Source of the DNA: Vibrio caribbeanicus ATCC BAA-2122
Lineage (GTDB): Bacteria > Pseudomonadota > Gammaproteobacteria > Enterobacterales > Vibrionaceae
Length of the DNA stretch: 56,484 nucleotides
Reading direction: 5' to 3'
Assembly: GCF_000165125.1 (NCBI RefSeq)
Contig: NZ_AEIU01000054.1
Span: 1 to 56,484, forward strand
In this document: piece by piece, positions 44,715 through 55,793 of the stretch
Position numbering within the stretch: the first letter of the stretch is position 1
How the letters are laid out: the number at the start of each line of letters is the position of its first letter
Notes under the pieces: model-generated
Told to the model about the DNA's origin: nothing
Seen by the model: the letters and a program-made list of their open reading frames with translations, nothing else
Databases searched by the model: none
Made by a program: the position numbers and the translations under genes

Positions 44715-46076
44715 ATGACATTTAGTGCGGTAATTCTTGCTGCGGGAAAAGGTACCCGTATGCATTCCCAAAAGCCTAAGGTTTTACACACTCTTGCTGG
44801 GAAACCTATGGTTAAGCATGTCATTGATACTTGCTATGATATTGGTGCTGATAGCATTCACTTAGTTTATGGGCATGGTGGCGAGCAAATGAAAGCTGAG
44901 CTTGCACAAGAGTCTGTGAACTGGGTGGTTCAAGCTGAGCAATTAGGTACTGGCCATGCGGTCAATCAAGCGGCTACTCATTTCAATGATAGTGACAAGG
45001 TGCTGATTTTATATGGGGATGTTCCTCTAATAAGCCAAGTAACCTTAGATCGTCTTTTAAACGCTCAGCCAGAAAATGGAATTGCTCTTTTAACTGTGAT
45101 TTTGGACGATCCTTCAGGGTACGGACGCATTGTTCGTCATAATGGCTCTGTGGTCGCGATTGTTGAGCAAAAAGACGCATCTCAAGAACAAAAATCGATT
45201 TGTGAAATCAATACAGGCGTGATGGTTGCAAATGGAAACGATCTTAAACGTTGGTTGGCTGCGCTTGATAATGATAATGCCCAAGGTGAGTATTACCTAA
45301 CAGATGTTATTGCAGCTGCCCACCATGAAGGCCGCAATATTGAGGCTGTTCATCCTGAAAACCCCATCGAAGTTGAAGGCGTGAACGATCGAGTTCAACT
45401 GGCTAGGTTGGAGCGTGAGTTTCAGCAAACTCAAGCCGCTACGTTACTTCAACAAGGAGTAATGCTTATTGACCCAGCACGTTTTGATCTACGAGGAACA
45501 TTGCAATGTGGTATCGATTGTGAGATTGACGTAAATGTGGTGATTGAGGGAAGTGTGACACTCGGTGACAATGTCAAGGTGGGAGCAGGGTGTGTATTAA
45601 AGGATTGTGAGATAGATGACAATACCTTAATTCGGCCATACAGCATTATTGAAGGAGCCACCCTTGGTGAGAAATGCACCGTAGGGCCCTTCACAAGGTT
45701 ACGCCCAGGCACTGAACTAAAGAATGATGCTCATGTTGGCAATTTTGTTGAAGTAAAAAATACCCGTATTGGTGAAGGCTCAAAAGCTAATCATTTAACT
45801 TACCTCGGTGATGCTGAAGTTGGCCAACGTACTAACGTAGGTGCTGGTGTTATAACGTGTAACTACGATGGTGCTAACAAATTTAAAACTGTGATAGGAG
45901 ACGATGTGTTTGTCGGTTCTGATGCACAGCTAGTTGCGCCTGTTACTGTAGCGAACGGTGCAACGATAGGTGCAGGAACGACCTTAACCAATGATGTCTC
46001 TGAGGGTGAACTTGTGATTACCCGTGCCAAAGAACGAAAGATTGCGAATTGGCAACGACCCGTGAAAAAGAAATAA
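44715..46076 (+). CDS. glmU: Bifunctional GlmU: N-acetylglucosamine-1-P uridyltransferase / glucosamine-1-P acetyltransferase
   Basis: GlmU makes UDP-GlcNAc for peptidoglycan and LPS. The 453 aa product has an N-terminal nucleotidyltransferase domain with LAAGKGTRM at 8-16 and a C-terminal left-handed beta helix of hexapeptide repeats from about residue 250. The acetyltransferase block [14 protein letters not shown] is present. It is separated from atpC by a terminator, so it probably has its own promoter in the 140-bp gap, which I could not assign. Confidence 0.97.
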   Translation: MTFSAVILAAGKGTRMHSQKPKVLHTLAGKPMVKHVIDTCYDIGADSIHLVYGHGGEQMKAELAQESVNWVVQAEQLGTGHAVNQAATHFNDSDKVLILYGDVPLISQVTLDRLLNAQPENGIALLTVILDDPSGYGRIVRHNGSVVAIVEQKDASQEQKSICEINTGVMVANGNDLKRWLAALDNDNAQGEYYLTDVIAAAHHEGRNIEAVHPENPIEVEGVNDRVQLARLEREFQQTQAATLLQQGVMLIDPARFDLRGTLQCGIDCEIDVNVVIEGSVTLGDNVKVGAGCVLKDCEIDDNTLIRPYSIIEGATLGEKCTVGPFTRLRPGTELKNDAHVGNFVEVKNTRIGEGSKANHLTYLGDAEVGQRTNVGAGVITCNYDGANKFKTVIGDDVFVGSDAQLVAPVTVANGATIGAGTTLTNDVSEGELVITRAKERKIANWQRPVKKK

Positions 46077-46092
46077 CACGCGCTTTATCAGC

Positions 46093-46117
46093 AAAGGCCA
46101 CTTAAAGTGGCCTTTTT
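46093..46117. terminator. Bidirectional terminator between glmU and the leftward permease gene
   Basis: AAAGGCCACTT and AAGTGGCCTTT form an almost perfect palindrome with a T tract. It serves glmU, and its A-rich left end could serve the minus-strand gene. Confidence 0.85.
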
Positions 46118-46119
46118 AG

Positions 46120-46860
46120 TTAATGACTAGGAATAGCAACTCGCTTTTCAACCCAGCGAACAGCTTGTGATACCAGCAAAATAAGCACCAAATATTCGAT
46201 GACGAGAAAGGTGTAAATCTCTAATGGAAGATATTCATTGACCACCAATTCGTTAGCTCTTCTTGTTAGATCGCTTAGCCCTATGACACTCACTAATGAG
46301 CTCATTTTTAATATGTAAACGAACTGATTTCCTAATGGTGGAAGGATTTGGCGTAGGGCTTGAGGTAAAATAACGAGGCGCATAGTTTGCCAATAGCCCA
46401 GACCAAGAGAGTGAGCAGCTTCATGTTGACCGCGGCGTATAGCCTGAATACCACCTCGAAACACTTCGGCCATAAACGCGCTTTCGGCAATACTCAGTGC
46501 AATCACACCAGCCCAAAAATGGTTCAGTGAAACGTCAAATAACGTGGGCAGCCCATAGTAAACCCACAATAGCAGCACAAGCACTGGGACGGAGCGGATG
46601 ATCTCAACATAGGTTCGATTAACTCCTCGTATCAAGCCTGATGATGATAGTGCTGGAAAGGCGACTAGTAGACCGATCAGCATAGCGAATAGCATGCTAA
46701 TAAGTGAAATTTTAATTGTATCGCTGAAGCCTTTGAGCAAAAAGAGCATGTTCGCTAATCCTTGCTCTTGGCGAGGATCTAAAACATACCAGCCCCATTC
46801 ATAGTTGCTGCAACCGGTTAGGAAAAGTAAAGAAAGAAGCCATAGATGTTTGTAGTTCAC
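46120..46860 (-). CDS. Amino acid ABC transporter permease with lipoprotein-type N-terminus
   Basis: A 246 aa HisM/GlnP-type permease with about five helices after residue 45. The EAA loop is visible as EAAHSLGLGYWQTMRLVILP. Unusually, the first 17 residues form a lipoprotein signal with lipobox LTGC and Cys17, followed by SNYEWGWYV, so the protein may be lipidated and cleaved. It lies divergent from a binding protein gene, and no ATPase gene is adjacent. V. cholerae has the same permease/binding-protein pair in this position. Substrate is inferred as a polar amino acid. Confidence 0.88.
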   Translation of the reverse strand: MNYKHLWLLSLLFLTGCSNYEWGWYVLDPRQEQGLANMLFLLKGFSDTIKISLISMLFAMLIGLLVAFPALSSSGLIRGVNRTYVEIIRSVPVLVLLLWVYYGLPTLFDVSLNHFWAGVIALSIAESAFMAEVFRGGIQAIRRGQHEAAHSLGLGYWQTMRLVILPQALRQILPPLGNQFVYILKMSSLVSVIGLSDLTRRANELVVNEYLPLEIYTFLVIEYLVLILLVSQAVRWVEKRVAIPSH

Positions 46861-46978
46861 ATTTACTCTCCAAAATGACTAAATAAAAGTCAAATATTGC
46901 TATGTTAATGTCGAGGTTATTGGTCTTGTTGATGATTAGAGCTCAATATCTCACTCTATGATAATAAAAGGAATAAAA

Positions 46979-47755
46979 ATGAGAAAATCATTATTTGTTT
47001 TGGGCTTATGCTTAATTTCTATTATGCAGGTAGCTCACGCACAGAGTCGACTACAGTCTATTTTAGACAATGGTGTTTTGCGAGTCGGAACAACCGGGGA
47101 TTGGAACCCAATGTCGGTGAAAGATCCCACGACAAATCGCTATAAAGGTTTTGATATTGATGTGACTACTGAGCTTGCTAAAGACCTAGGGGTTAAGGTT
47201 GAGTATGTTGCGACTGACTGGAAGACGTTAGTCAACGGTATTACTGCTGATAAGTACGATATTTCGGGGAGTGCGTCACTCAACATGTCGCGAGCGAAAG
47301 TGGCTGGATATAGTCAAGCATACTTTTATCTCGCGTTTGTACCCGTAGTACAGAAGAAAGATCTTACTAATTTTTCTGATTGGAGTGACTTTGATAAACC
47401 AGAAGTTAGAGTTGCAGCGACTCTAGGAACCGTTCAAGAAAAGATGGTTAAAAGCTTTTTCCCATCGGCTCAGCATATTGTCATTGAAGCTCCTGCACGA
47501 GATTTTCAGGAACTTCTGGCGCGTAGAGCTGATGTATCCGTCACGTCCAATGTTGAGGCAGCAACTTTGGTGGCTAAGTTTAAACAGTTAGCTGTGGTTC
47601 CTGTACAAAAACTACGCAAGCCTACACCGATTGCGATGTTGATGCCACAAGATGACCAAGTATGGATTAACTATGTTAACCATTGGATTGAGTTGAAAAA
47701 GACTCAGGGCTTCTTTAAACAGACGGCAATCAAATGGGGAATTAAAGGTCTGTAA
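46979..47755 (+). CDS. Periplasmic solute-binding protein, PheC (cyclohexadienyl dehydratase)-like
   Basis: A 258 aa family 3 binding protein with a signal peptide cleaved after AHA (residue 21). The start of the mature protein (LDNGVLRVGTTGDWNPMSV) resembles P. aeruginosa PheC, a periplasmic prephenate dehydratase, as well as ordinary amino acid binding proteins. Given the divergent permease, transport is the more likely role. ATG 46979 follows AAAGGA at 6 nt; an ATG at 46958 adds seven residues with no clear site. Confidence 0.85.
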   Translation: MRKSLFVLGLCLISIMQVAHAQSRLQSILDNGVLRVGTTGDWNPMSVKDPTTNRYKGFDIDVTTELAKDLGVKVEYVATDWKTLVNGITADKYDISGSASLNMSRAKVAGYSQAYFYLAFVPVVQKKDLTNFSDWSDFDKPEVRVAATLGTVQEKMVKSFFPSAQHIVIEAPARDFQELLARRADVSVTSNVEAATLVAKFKQLAVVPVQKLRKPTPIAMLMPQDDQVWINYVNHWIELKKTQGFFKQTAIKWGIKGL

Positions 47756-47776
47756 AAAAGCCCCTTTTGGGGGCTT
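47755..47776 (-). terminator. Terminator for punC (minus strand)
   Basis: On the minus strand AAGCCCC and GGGGCTT form a stem followed by TTTTTT. It overlaps the stop codon of punC and lies between the convergent binding-protein and punC genes. Confidence 0.82.
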
Positions 47777-48941
47777 AAACATGCTCTGATAGAGGTGTGC
47801 TTGCTTTTTTCGACATTATATAACCCATCCACAAACCCAATAGGCAAATTAAAATGGCGATACCCGTTATCGTTTGGGCTTGACTTGCATAGGCTGCAAC
47901 TAGAGCGCTAGAAATACTGCTGACACAGATTTGCAAGCTATTTTGTAAGCCAGCTCCTGTGGCAGGGCAATGTTTTGCAGTTGCTAACGCTCGATTCACA
48001 ACGATAGGATACAGTGCTCCGTTGGCAACAGCTAGCAAACAGAAAGGCAGCAGTATCGGCCATATAGAAGCTAAGGAAACTTGGCATGTAATAAAAGTGG
48101 AGATCGCAGAGACACTAAATAATAATACCAGTGCACAGAGGACTTTGTTGTCACCAAATCGGCTCACAGCATGCTTACCTGCCATACCTCCAACCATAAA
48201 TGCGATCGTTTGAGGAATAAAGCTCAGACCAATGTCTTTTGCGTTATAACCTAGCTGAGCCATGATCTCTGGCATACCTGTCAAATAAGCAAAGAAGGCA
48301 GCAGAGGCCATAGCGAACATAGTCACATTCCCCATATAGACTTTTGACGATATGAGGGATTTGATATCTGCAGATATGTTGCTGGACTGCACCGTTACGT
48401 TATCTTTATCAAGCTGCAACGTTGCGAGTAATAAAATGACACCAATCAATGTCAATAATACGAAGATACTCTGCCAGCCGAACGAATCCAAAAGAAGCAC
48501 TCCCACTTGAGGCGCTAGCGCAGGTGAAAGGGCAACCAGTGGCATTATGGTGGCAAACAGTCTCTGACTATTAGATGAGTGACGCTTAATCACCATCGCT
48601 TGCCAAATAACTGCTGGAGCACATACTCCCACAGCTTGAATAAATCTCAGCACAAGCAGTTGCCAGATCTGACCACTCCATACCAGACCCAATGATGCTA
48701 GGGCGAAAATGAATAGTCCAACTGCGAGGGTATTGCGCAGCCCAAAGCGATCGGATGCCAGCCCCCACAATAGCTGCCCAACAGCCATACCAACCAGAAA
48801 TACGGTTAATGAGAGCGCTATTGGCTCAGGACCTGTTACAAAATCATTCTCCATGGCTTTAAATGCGGGCAAATACATATCAGTAGCAACAAAGCCCAGC
48901 ATAGATAAAGCGATCAGATAGAAGAGTTTTAGTTTTGACAT
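47775..48941 (-). CDS. punC: MFS transporter, purine nucleoside exporter/importer PunC-like (Bcr/CflA family)
   Basis: A 388 aa 12-helix MFS protein. It aligns by eye with E. coli YdhC, recently renamed PunC, across the whole length, for example GFVATDMYLPAFKAM, RFIQAVGVCAPAVIWQAM and IPFCLLAVANGALYPIVV. ATG 48941 is used because it gives MSKLKLFYLIALSMLGF; an in-frame start at 49070 adds 43 non-membrane residues. It is divergent from punR, as in E. coli. The transport substrate is taken from that homolog. Confidence 0.85.
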   Translation of the reverse strand: MSKLKLFYLIALSMLGFVATDMYLPAFKAMENDFVTGPEPIALSLTVFLVGMAVGQLLWGLASDRFGLRNTLAVGLFIFALASLGLVWSGQIWQLLVLRFIQAVGVCAPAVIWQAMVIKRHSSNSQRLFATIMPLVALSPALAPQVGVLLLDSFGWQSIFVLLTLIGVILLLATLQLDKDNVTVQSSNISADIKSLISSKVYMGNVTMFAMASAAFFAYLTGMPEIMAQLGYNAKDIGLSFIPQTIAFMVGGMAGKHAVSRFGDNKVLCALVLLFSVSAISTFITCQVSLASIWPILLPFCLLAVANGALYPIVVNRALATAKHCPATGAGLQNSLQICVSSISSALVAAYASQAQTITGIAILICLLGLWMGYIMSKKASTPLSEHV

Positions 48942-49094
48942 AGGGAATAATCCATTAAATTTTTTAGTAAAGGAATACCGATATTTAGAGTGATTAAGTC
49001 CGGTTTTACTTGGTGTTGATTCTATTTTTCGATTTGTAATAAATAAAACGGTATAATTTGTAGTTATCAATCAAAAAATTTGAAAGGTCTTTGG

Positions 49095-49994
49095 GTGTAT
49101 TCAAAATCTTCTCTAGAGGTTATTGATACGGTGGCACGACTGGGTAGCTTTACTGCAGCCGCGGCGTTACTTCATAAGGTCCCATCAGCCATCAGCTATA
49201 GTGTTCGTCAAATAGAGCAAGAGCTAGATGTGGTTTTATTTCGGCGCTTGCCAAGAAGAGTGGAATTGACGCCTGCTGGTGAAATTTTTGTTACCGAGGC
49301 TCGAGGTTTACTCAGGCAGATGGAAGAGGTTAAAGCTCAGACTCGCCGTGCGGCGCAGGGCTGGCAAACAACATTGCGTCTGACTCTGGATAATGTGGTG
49401 AGATTGGATAGCCTTAAGCCATTGATAGAGAGCTTTTATCAAACTTTTGACTTCGCGGAACTTCAGGTCAATATGGAAGTTTTTAATGGTTCATGGGAGG
49501 CTATCGCTCAAGAGCGCGCTGATATTGTTATCGGCGCAACGTCTGCAATACCGATCGGTGGTCATTTTGAGGTACGTGATATGGGATTGCTCGACTGGGC
49601 TTTCGTTATGTCTCCATCTCATCCCTGCGCTTTACAGAGTGAGCTCAGTGAAAGCTTTGTCTGTCAGTTTCCCGCTATTTGCCTTGATGATACATCGACT
49701 GAATTACCGAAAAGGCACTCAGGTTACTTCTTGAGCCAGCGGCGTCTGTTATTGCCCAATTGGTATACGGCACTGGAATGTCTACAAAATGGAATGGGGG
49801 TGGGTTACGCTCCAAGACATATGGTGGCGGATTTACTGCACTCGGGGGGATTAATAGAGAGGCACTTACCAGAGATTCAGCCAGTCAGCCGATGCTGTTT
49901 AGTGTGGAGAAGAACGTCCAATAGCAAACTGATAGAGTGGATGGTCGATAATTTGGGGGATACACAGAAGTTACATCGAGATTGGCTAGCCTAA
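49095..49994 (+). CDS. punR: LysR-family regulator PunR-like
   Basis: A 299 aa LysR regulator aligned by eye with E. coli YdhB/PunR (VARLGSFTAAAALLHKVPSA; later EVFNGSWEA and IVIGATSAIPIGG). It is expected to activate the divergent punC. I chose GTG 49095 because AAAGG lies 7 nt upstream and YSKSSLEVIDTVARLGS then matches the E. coli start; a TTG at 49080 is in frame and adds five residues. A TATAAT at 49052-49057 is a likely -10 for it. Confidence 0.85.
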   Translation: MYSKSSLEVIDTVARLGSFTAAAALLHKVPSAISYSVRQIEQELDVVLFRRLPRRVELTPAGEIFVTEARGLLRQMEEVKAQTRRAAQGWQTTLRLTLDNVVRLDSLKPLIESFYQTFDFAELQVNMEVFNGSWEAIAQERADIVIGATSAIPIGGHFEVRDMGLLDWAFVMSPSHPCALQSELSESFVCQFPAICLDDTSTELPKRHSGYFLSQRRLLLPNWYTALECLQNGMGVGYAPRHMVADLLHSGGLIERHLPEIQPVSRCCLVWRRTSNSKLIEWMVDNLGDTQKLHRDWLA

Positions 49995-50019
49995 AAAAGC
50001 CAGCAAGTGCTGGCTTTTT
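49994..50019. terminator. Terminator between punR and fadA
   Basis: AAAAAGCCAGCA and TGCTGGCTTTTT form a strong stem with A and T tracts at either end, immediately after the punR stop and just before the fadA stop. It acts on both convergent transcripts. Confidence 0.88.
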
Positions 50020-50035
50020 GATAGATGAGGAAGAA

Positions 50036-51223
<1,188 letters not shown>

Positions 51224-53395
51224 TTAAATAGAACCTAGTTGCTGATCGCCATAAAACGTCTTACCGCTTTCAGCCATATCAATCAACATTTGTGGAACAT
51301 GGTACATGGCGCCTAATTCCTTATATTGCTGGGCCATTGCCACATATTCTGCAATCCCAATACTATCCAAGTAACGGAAGACACCTCCCCTAAATGGAGG
51401 GAAGCCAAGGCCGTAGATAAGTGCCATATCTGCTTCTTGAGGTGACGCTATGATGCCTTCTTCAAGACAAAGAACGACTTCATTGATCATTGGAATCATA
51501 GTGCGCTGTATAATACTCTGCTCATCGAACTCTTTTGCCTGTGAGCATACGTCAGCAAGTAAAGGTAACACATCGTCGTTGAAGGTTTTCTTGGGTCTTC
51601 CTTTTTTATCGACGCTATAGCTGTAAAAACCGCTGCCATTTTTTTGGCCATATTTATTGGCACTAAATAAAGCATCAATTGCGTCTTTATCTTGTTTACC
51701 CATCCTCTCAGGGAAGCCTTGCGCCATAACTTCTTGGGCGTGGTGGGCAGTATCAATACCTACTACATCTAATAGGTAAGCAGGGCCCATAGGCCAACCA
51801 AACTTGCGTTCCATCACTTTATCGATTTGTGTAAAGTCAGCACCATCACGTAATAGCATGCTAAAACCGCCAAAGTAAGGGAAGAGAACACGATTAACAA
51901 AGAACCCCGGGCAGTCATTGACGACAATAGGTGACTTACCCATTTTGGCGGCATAGGCCACAACACGGTTGATGGTTTCTTGGGAAGTTTGTTCGCCACG
52001 GATAATTTCAACCAGTGGCATTCGATGGACTGGGTTGAAAAAATGCATGCCACAGAAATTTTCTGGCCTTGATAGTGATTTTGCCAGATGGTTAATTGGT
52101 ATGGTTGACGTATTCGAGGTGATGACCGTATCCTGACTGACTTGTTGCTCAACTTCGCTCAGTACGGCTGCTTTGACTTTTGGATTTTCAACGACGGCTT
52201 CGACGATGACGTCTGTATCCTCTATTCCTGCATAGTGGAGGCTTGGTGTAATGGAAGCAAGAATGCCTGCCATTTTAAAGCCATCAATTCGACCTCGTGA
52301 CAGGCGTTTATTAAGAAGCTTTGAGGCTTCATTCATACCAAGGTCTAATGACGCTTGTGCAATATCCTTCATTAATACAGGAACGCCTTTAAGCGCTGAT
52401 TGATAAGCAATACCACCCCCCATAATACCAGCACCGAGTACCGCTGCGCGTTTGGTGTCTTTGTTGGCTGCTTTTGCTGCCTTTTTGGCGATACCTTTGA
52501 TGTACTGGTCATTAAGGAATAGGCCCACCAGTGCTTTCGCCTCTTCAGATTTTGCCAGCTTAATGAAATGATTGCGCTCGATGTTCAGTGCTTCATCTCT
52601 TGAAAGCTTGGCGCCGCCTTCGATGGTTAACACGGCAGTCATTGGGGCGGGATAATGCGGACCTGCTTTTTGGGCGACTAAACCTTTTGCCATGGTAAAG
52701 CTCATCATAGCTTCGAGTTTACTTAGGGTTAATGGTGACGTTTTTTGCGCTCTTCGAGATCGCCAGTCAATTTTTTCGTTTATGGCTTGATTAAGGGTTT
52801 TTATTGCCGATTCGTAGAGAGAATCATTATCGACAATCGCATCGATTAAGCCAATGTTCAAAGCCTCTTCTGCTCGACATGCTTTACCCTGGGTGATGAT
52901 TTCCATGGCAGTATCAGCACCGACAAGTCTGGGTAAGCGTACACAACCACCGAAACCAGGCATAATGCCGAGTTTGGTCTCTGGTAGTCCAATGCTGGTT
53001 GTTTTATCGCCAATTCTAAAATCCGTGGCCAGAACGCACTCGCAGCCACCTCCTAAAGTGTGTCCTTTCAGAACAGATACTGTAGGAACCGGAAGATCTT
53101 CCAGTTTGTTGAAAATACTGTTGGCAAACTTTAGCCATTCGTCCAATTGTGCTTCGGGTTTGGCAAACAAGCCTAAAAACTCGGTAATATCTGCGCCAAC
53201 GATAAAAGCATCTTTGTCTGACGTGAGTAACAGCCCTTTTAGGGATGGGGAGGCTAGCAATGCATCGAGTGCTTTATCGAGAGACTCTAGGGTCGCTAGA
53301 TCCAGTTTATTAACGGCGTTGGGTGAGCAGAAACTCAGCTCAGCAATACCAGTTTGAATTTCCTTTACCTGTAGGGTTTCGGCTTGGTAAATCAT
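51224..53395 (-). CDS. fadB: Fatty acid oxidation complex alpha subunit
   Basis: FadB is a multifunctional enoyl-CoA hydratase / 3-hydroxyacyl-CoA dehydrogenase. The 723 aa protein has an N-terminal crotonase domain ([30 protein letters not shown]), then an NAD-binding dehydrogenase domain with [11 protein letters not shown] and a C-terminal dimer domain. First gene of fadBA. A FadR operator lies about 110 bp upstream of its ATG. Confidence 0.97.
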   Translation of the reverse strand: MIYQAETLQVKEIQTGIAELSFCSPNAVNKLDLATLESLDKALDALLASPSLKGLLLTSDKDAFIVGADITEFLGLFAKPEAQLDEWLKFANSIFNKLEDLPVPTVSVLKGHTLGGGCECVLATDFRIGDKTTSIGLPETKLGIMPGFGGCVRLPRLVGADTAMEIITQGKACRAEEALNIGLIDAIVDNDSLYESAIKTLNQAINEKIDWRSRRAQKTSPLTLSKLEAMMSFTMAKGLVAQKAGPHYPAPMTAVLTIEGGAKLSRDEALNIERNHFIKLAKSEEAKALVGLFLNDQYIKGIAKKAAKAANKDTKRAAVLGAGIMGGGIAYQSALKGVPVLMKDIAQASLDLGMNEASKLLNKRLSRGRIDGFKMAGILASITPSLHYAGIEDTDVIVEAVVENPKVKAAVLSEVEQQVSQDTVITSNTSTIPINHLAKSLSRPENFCGMHFFNPVHRMPLVEIIRGEQTSQETINRVVAYAAKMGKSPIVVNDCPGFFVNRVLFPYFGGFSMLLRDGADFTQIDKVMERKFGWPMGPAYLLDVVGIDTAHHAQEVMAQGFPERMGKQDKDAIDALFSANKYGQKNGSGFYSYSVDKKGRPKKTFNDDVLPLLADVCSQAKEFDEQSIIQRTMIPMINEVVLCLEEGIIASPQEADMALIYGLGFPPFRGGVFRYLDSIGIAEYVAMAQQYKELGAMYHVPQMLIDMAESGKTFYGDQQLGSI

Positions 53396-53503
53396 TGTCT
53401 ATCTCCATGACATACAATCTTGGATTGTGTGTTTAGCGGCGACCAAAATCGGACATATGGTCTATCGTTGCTAATAGTCGCTCTAAAAGGAAGTAAGTTG
53501 TAA

Positions 53504-53520
53504 TTCTGGTTTGACCAGTT
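53504..53520 (-). promoter_or_regulatory. FadR operator upstream of fadBA
   Basis: AACTGGTCAAACCAGAA on the minus strand matches the FadR consensus AACTGGTCNGACCNGTT at 13 or so positions, with the two CTGGT/ACCAG half-sites clear. A TACAAA on the minus strand just upstream may be the -10, which would put the operator over the start site. Repression by FadR, relieved by long-chain acyl-CoA, is the known pattern. Confidence 0.75.
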
Positions 53521-53662
53521 GCTCTAGTTTGTACTTGCTGGTGGTTAAATTCAATACATTTTTTAAACATGTGTTTAACATTGTGCGCTCGGACAGATCT
53601 GGGGCGACGTTGAATTGACCTTCATGCTACACTGGTTGACTGTTTAGCAAAAAGTGTGTGTT

Positions 53663-54283
53663 ATGAATAACCTCCCATACTTAATTCCAGCAAGAGTACA
53701 TACATTTGAAGAAGAGATAAAAAAAAGTCTGTTCATCACACAACTTGCTCATACTGATGGTGTAGAGCAGGCGAAAGCTTTTGTATCGCGAGTGAAAGGG
53801 GAACACCCAAGTGCACGTCATCATTGCTGGGGATTTGTGGCAGGCAGGCCTGGCGACTCGATGCTATTTGGTTTTAGTGATGATGGAGAGCCATCAGGAA
53901 CAGCAGGAAAACCTATATTGGCTCAGTTATCGGGCTCTGGCATTGGTGAGGTTACTGCTGTTGTGACGCGTTACTATGGCGGAATTAGGCTTGGAACGGG
54001 TGGGCTAGTGAAAGCTTATGGTGGTGGTGTTCAACAGGCGCTTAAAGGGGTTTTAACGCTTGAAAAAAAGATAGTGACGCGTCTTTCACTTGAACTCGAT
54101 TACGCTATGGTTCCCGTTGTACAGGTATCATTGTCGCAGTTTTCAGGTGTTGAGGTGAGTACTTACTACCAAGAGAGGGTTTCAATGGTTGTGGAAATTG
54201 AGCAACGTTATGTAGAAAGCTTCTCTCAGATTATTGTAAATAAAAGTGGCGCCAAAGTGAAAATTAATCACTTGGACAATTAA
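53663..54283 (+). CDS. yigZ: YigZ/IMPACT family protein
   Basis: A 206 aa member of the IMPACT/UPF0029 family, as E. coli YigZ. The signature is GFSDDGEPSGTAGKPIL followed by RYYGGIRLGTGGLVKAYGGG. The C-terminal part is a ferredoxin-like domain. The function is not firmly known. ATG 53663 was chosen over a GTG at 53654. It lies upstream of trkH in the same direction, as in E. coli where yigZ neighbours trkH and hemG. Confidence 0.92.
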   Translation: MNNLPYLIPARVHTFEEEIKKSLFITQLAHTDGVEQAKAFVSRVKGEHPSARHHCWGFVAGRPGDSMLFGFSDDGEPSGTAGKPILAQLSGSGIGEVTAVVTRYYGGIRLGTGGLVKAYGGGVQQALKGVLTLEKKIVTRLSLELDYAMVPVVQVSLSQFSGVEVSTYYQERVSMVVEIEQRYVESFSQIIVNKSGAKVKINHLDN

Positions 54284-54325
54284 TAACCATAATTAGGAAG
54301 CAAAGCTTCACAGCTCATTTATCTC

Positions 54326-55783
54326 ATGCAATTTCGATCGATCATCCGCATTGTCGGCTTATTATTGGCATTATTTAGTCTCGCGATGCTAGCGCCGGCG
54401 CTAGTCGCTTTAATATACAGAGATGGTGCCGGGGTACCCTTCGTTACTACGTTTTTTGTTTTACTGGCTTGTGGTGCGGCCTGTTGGTGGCCAAATCGTC
54501 GTTGCAAGCAGGAACTCAAGTCTAGAGACGGCTTTTTGATTGTCGTTTTGTTTTGGACTGTATTGGGTAGTGCGGGGGCTATTCCATTTTTGATTGCAGA
54601 TAACCCCAACGTATCCATTACCGATGCTTTTTTTGAATCATTTTCGGCCCTGACGACCACTGGAGCGACCGTTATTGTTGGGTTAGATGAAATGCCCAAA
54701 GCGATTTTATTCTATCGGCAAATACTACAATGGTTTGGTGGAATGGGGATCATTGTCCTAGCTGTGGCCATTCTTCCTGTACTTGGCATTGGGGGCATGC
54801 AGTTATATCGAGCAGAAATCCCGGGACCAGTTAAAGATTCTAAAATGACACCACGTATTGCAGAAACAGCCAAGGCGCTTTGGTACATCTATCTCAGTTT
54901 GACGGTCACTTGTGCTTCCGCTTTTTGGCTAGCTGGAATGAGTCCATTTGATGCGATCAGTCACAGTTTTTCGACCATCGCGATTGGTGGCTTTTCCACT
55001 CATGATGCCAGCATAGGTTATTTTGATAGTTACGCTATTAACCTGATCACAGTGATTTTTCTTCTTATCTCTGCGTGTAATTATTCGTTGCACTTTGCAG
55101 CGTTTGCTTCCGGGGGAGTGCATCCCAAATATTACTGGCGCGATCCGGAATTTAGAGCCTTTATATTTATACAATTGGTGCTGTTTTTAATCTGTTTCTT
55201 AGTGCTGCTTAATCATCATACTTATGATTCATTGTACTCTGCTTTTGATGAGGCGTTGTTCCAGACCGTGTCTATTTCAACCACCGCTGGATTTACTACA
55301 ACGGGTTTTGCTGATTGGCCATTGTTCTTACCTGTTTTATTGCTGTTTTCGTCTTTTATTGGTGGATGCGCTGGTTCAACGGGCGGAGGCATGAAAGTCA
55401 TCAGGATTTTACTCCTTACTCTACAAGGAGCTCGTGAACTGAAGCGTTTGGTTCACCCCAGGGCCGTATACATAGTTAAAGTGGGGGGGAGTTCGCTCTC
55501 TCATCGAGTTGTAGATGCTGTTTGGGGCTTTTTTTCTGCTTACGCTTTAGTTTTTGTCGTATGTATGTTGGCACTTATGGCAACGGGAATTGATGAGCTA
55601 AGTTCATTCTCTGCTGTTGCAGCAACCTTAAATAATTTAGGACCAGGTTTAGGTGATGTTGCTGTGCATTTTTCAGATATTAACGATACCGCAAAGTGGG
55701 TCCTTATTGTATCCATGCTTTTCGGGCGCTTAGAAATTTTCACCTTACTGATATTATTAACCCCAACATTTTGGCGCAGTTAA
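54326..55783 (+). CDS. trkH: Trk system potassium uptake protein TrkH
   Basis: TrkH is the potassium-translocating membrane subunit of Trk, gated by TrkA. The 485 aa product has four pore repeats. Selectivity loops are visible as TTTGATVIVG, FSTIAIGGFSTHD, STTAGFTTTGFAD and TLNNLGPGLGD, with GCAGSTGGGMKVIR (the family GGC-STGGG motif) after the third. It is followed 10 bp later by hemG. Confidence 0.96.
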   Translation: MQFRSIIRIVGLLLALFSLAMLAPALVALIYRDGAGVPFVTTFFVLLACGAACWWPNRRCKQELKSRDGFLIVVLFWTVLGSAGAIPFLIADNPNVSITDAFFESFSALTTTGATVIVGLDEMPKAILFYRQILQWFGGMGIIVLAVAILPVLGIGGMQLYRAEIPGPVKDSKMTPRIAETAKALWYIYLSLTVTCASAFWLAGMSPFDAISHSFSTIAIGGFSTHDASIGYFDSYAINLITVIFLLISACNYSLHFAAFASGGVHPKYYWRDPEFRAFIFIQLVLFLICFLVLLNHHTYDSLYSAFDEALFQTVSISTTAGFTTTGFADWPLFLPVLLLFSSFIGGCAGSTGGGMKVIRILLLTLQGARELKRLVHPRAVYIVKVGGSSLSHRVVDAVWGFFSAYALVFVVCMLALMATGIDELSSFSAVAATLNNLGPGLGDVAVHFSDINDTAKWVLIVSMLFGRLEIFTLLILLTPTFWRS

Positions 55784-55793
55784 CGAGGTTAAA

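Noticed and set aside
46979-47755. True PheC enzyme
   Set aside because: Similarity to cyclohexadienyl dehydratase is limited to the shared binding-protein fold signature, and the divergent permease favours transport; kept only as a possibility.
52854-53357. 167-aa open frame opposite fadB
   Set aside because: Antisense shadow within the crotonase domain of fadB.
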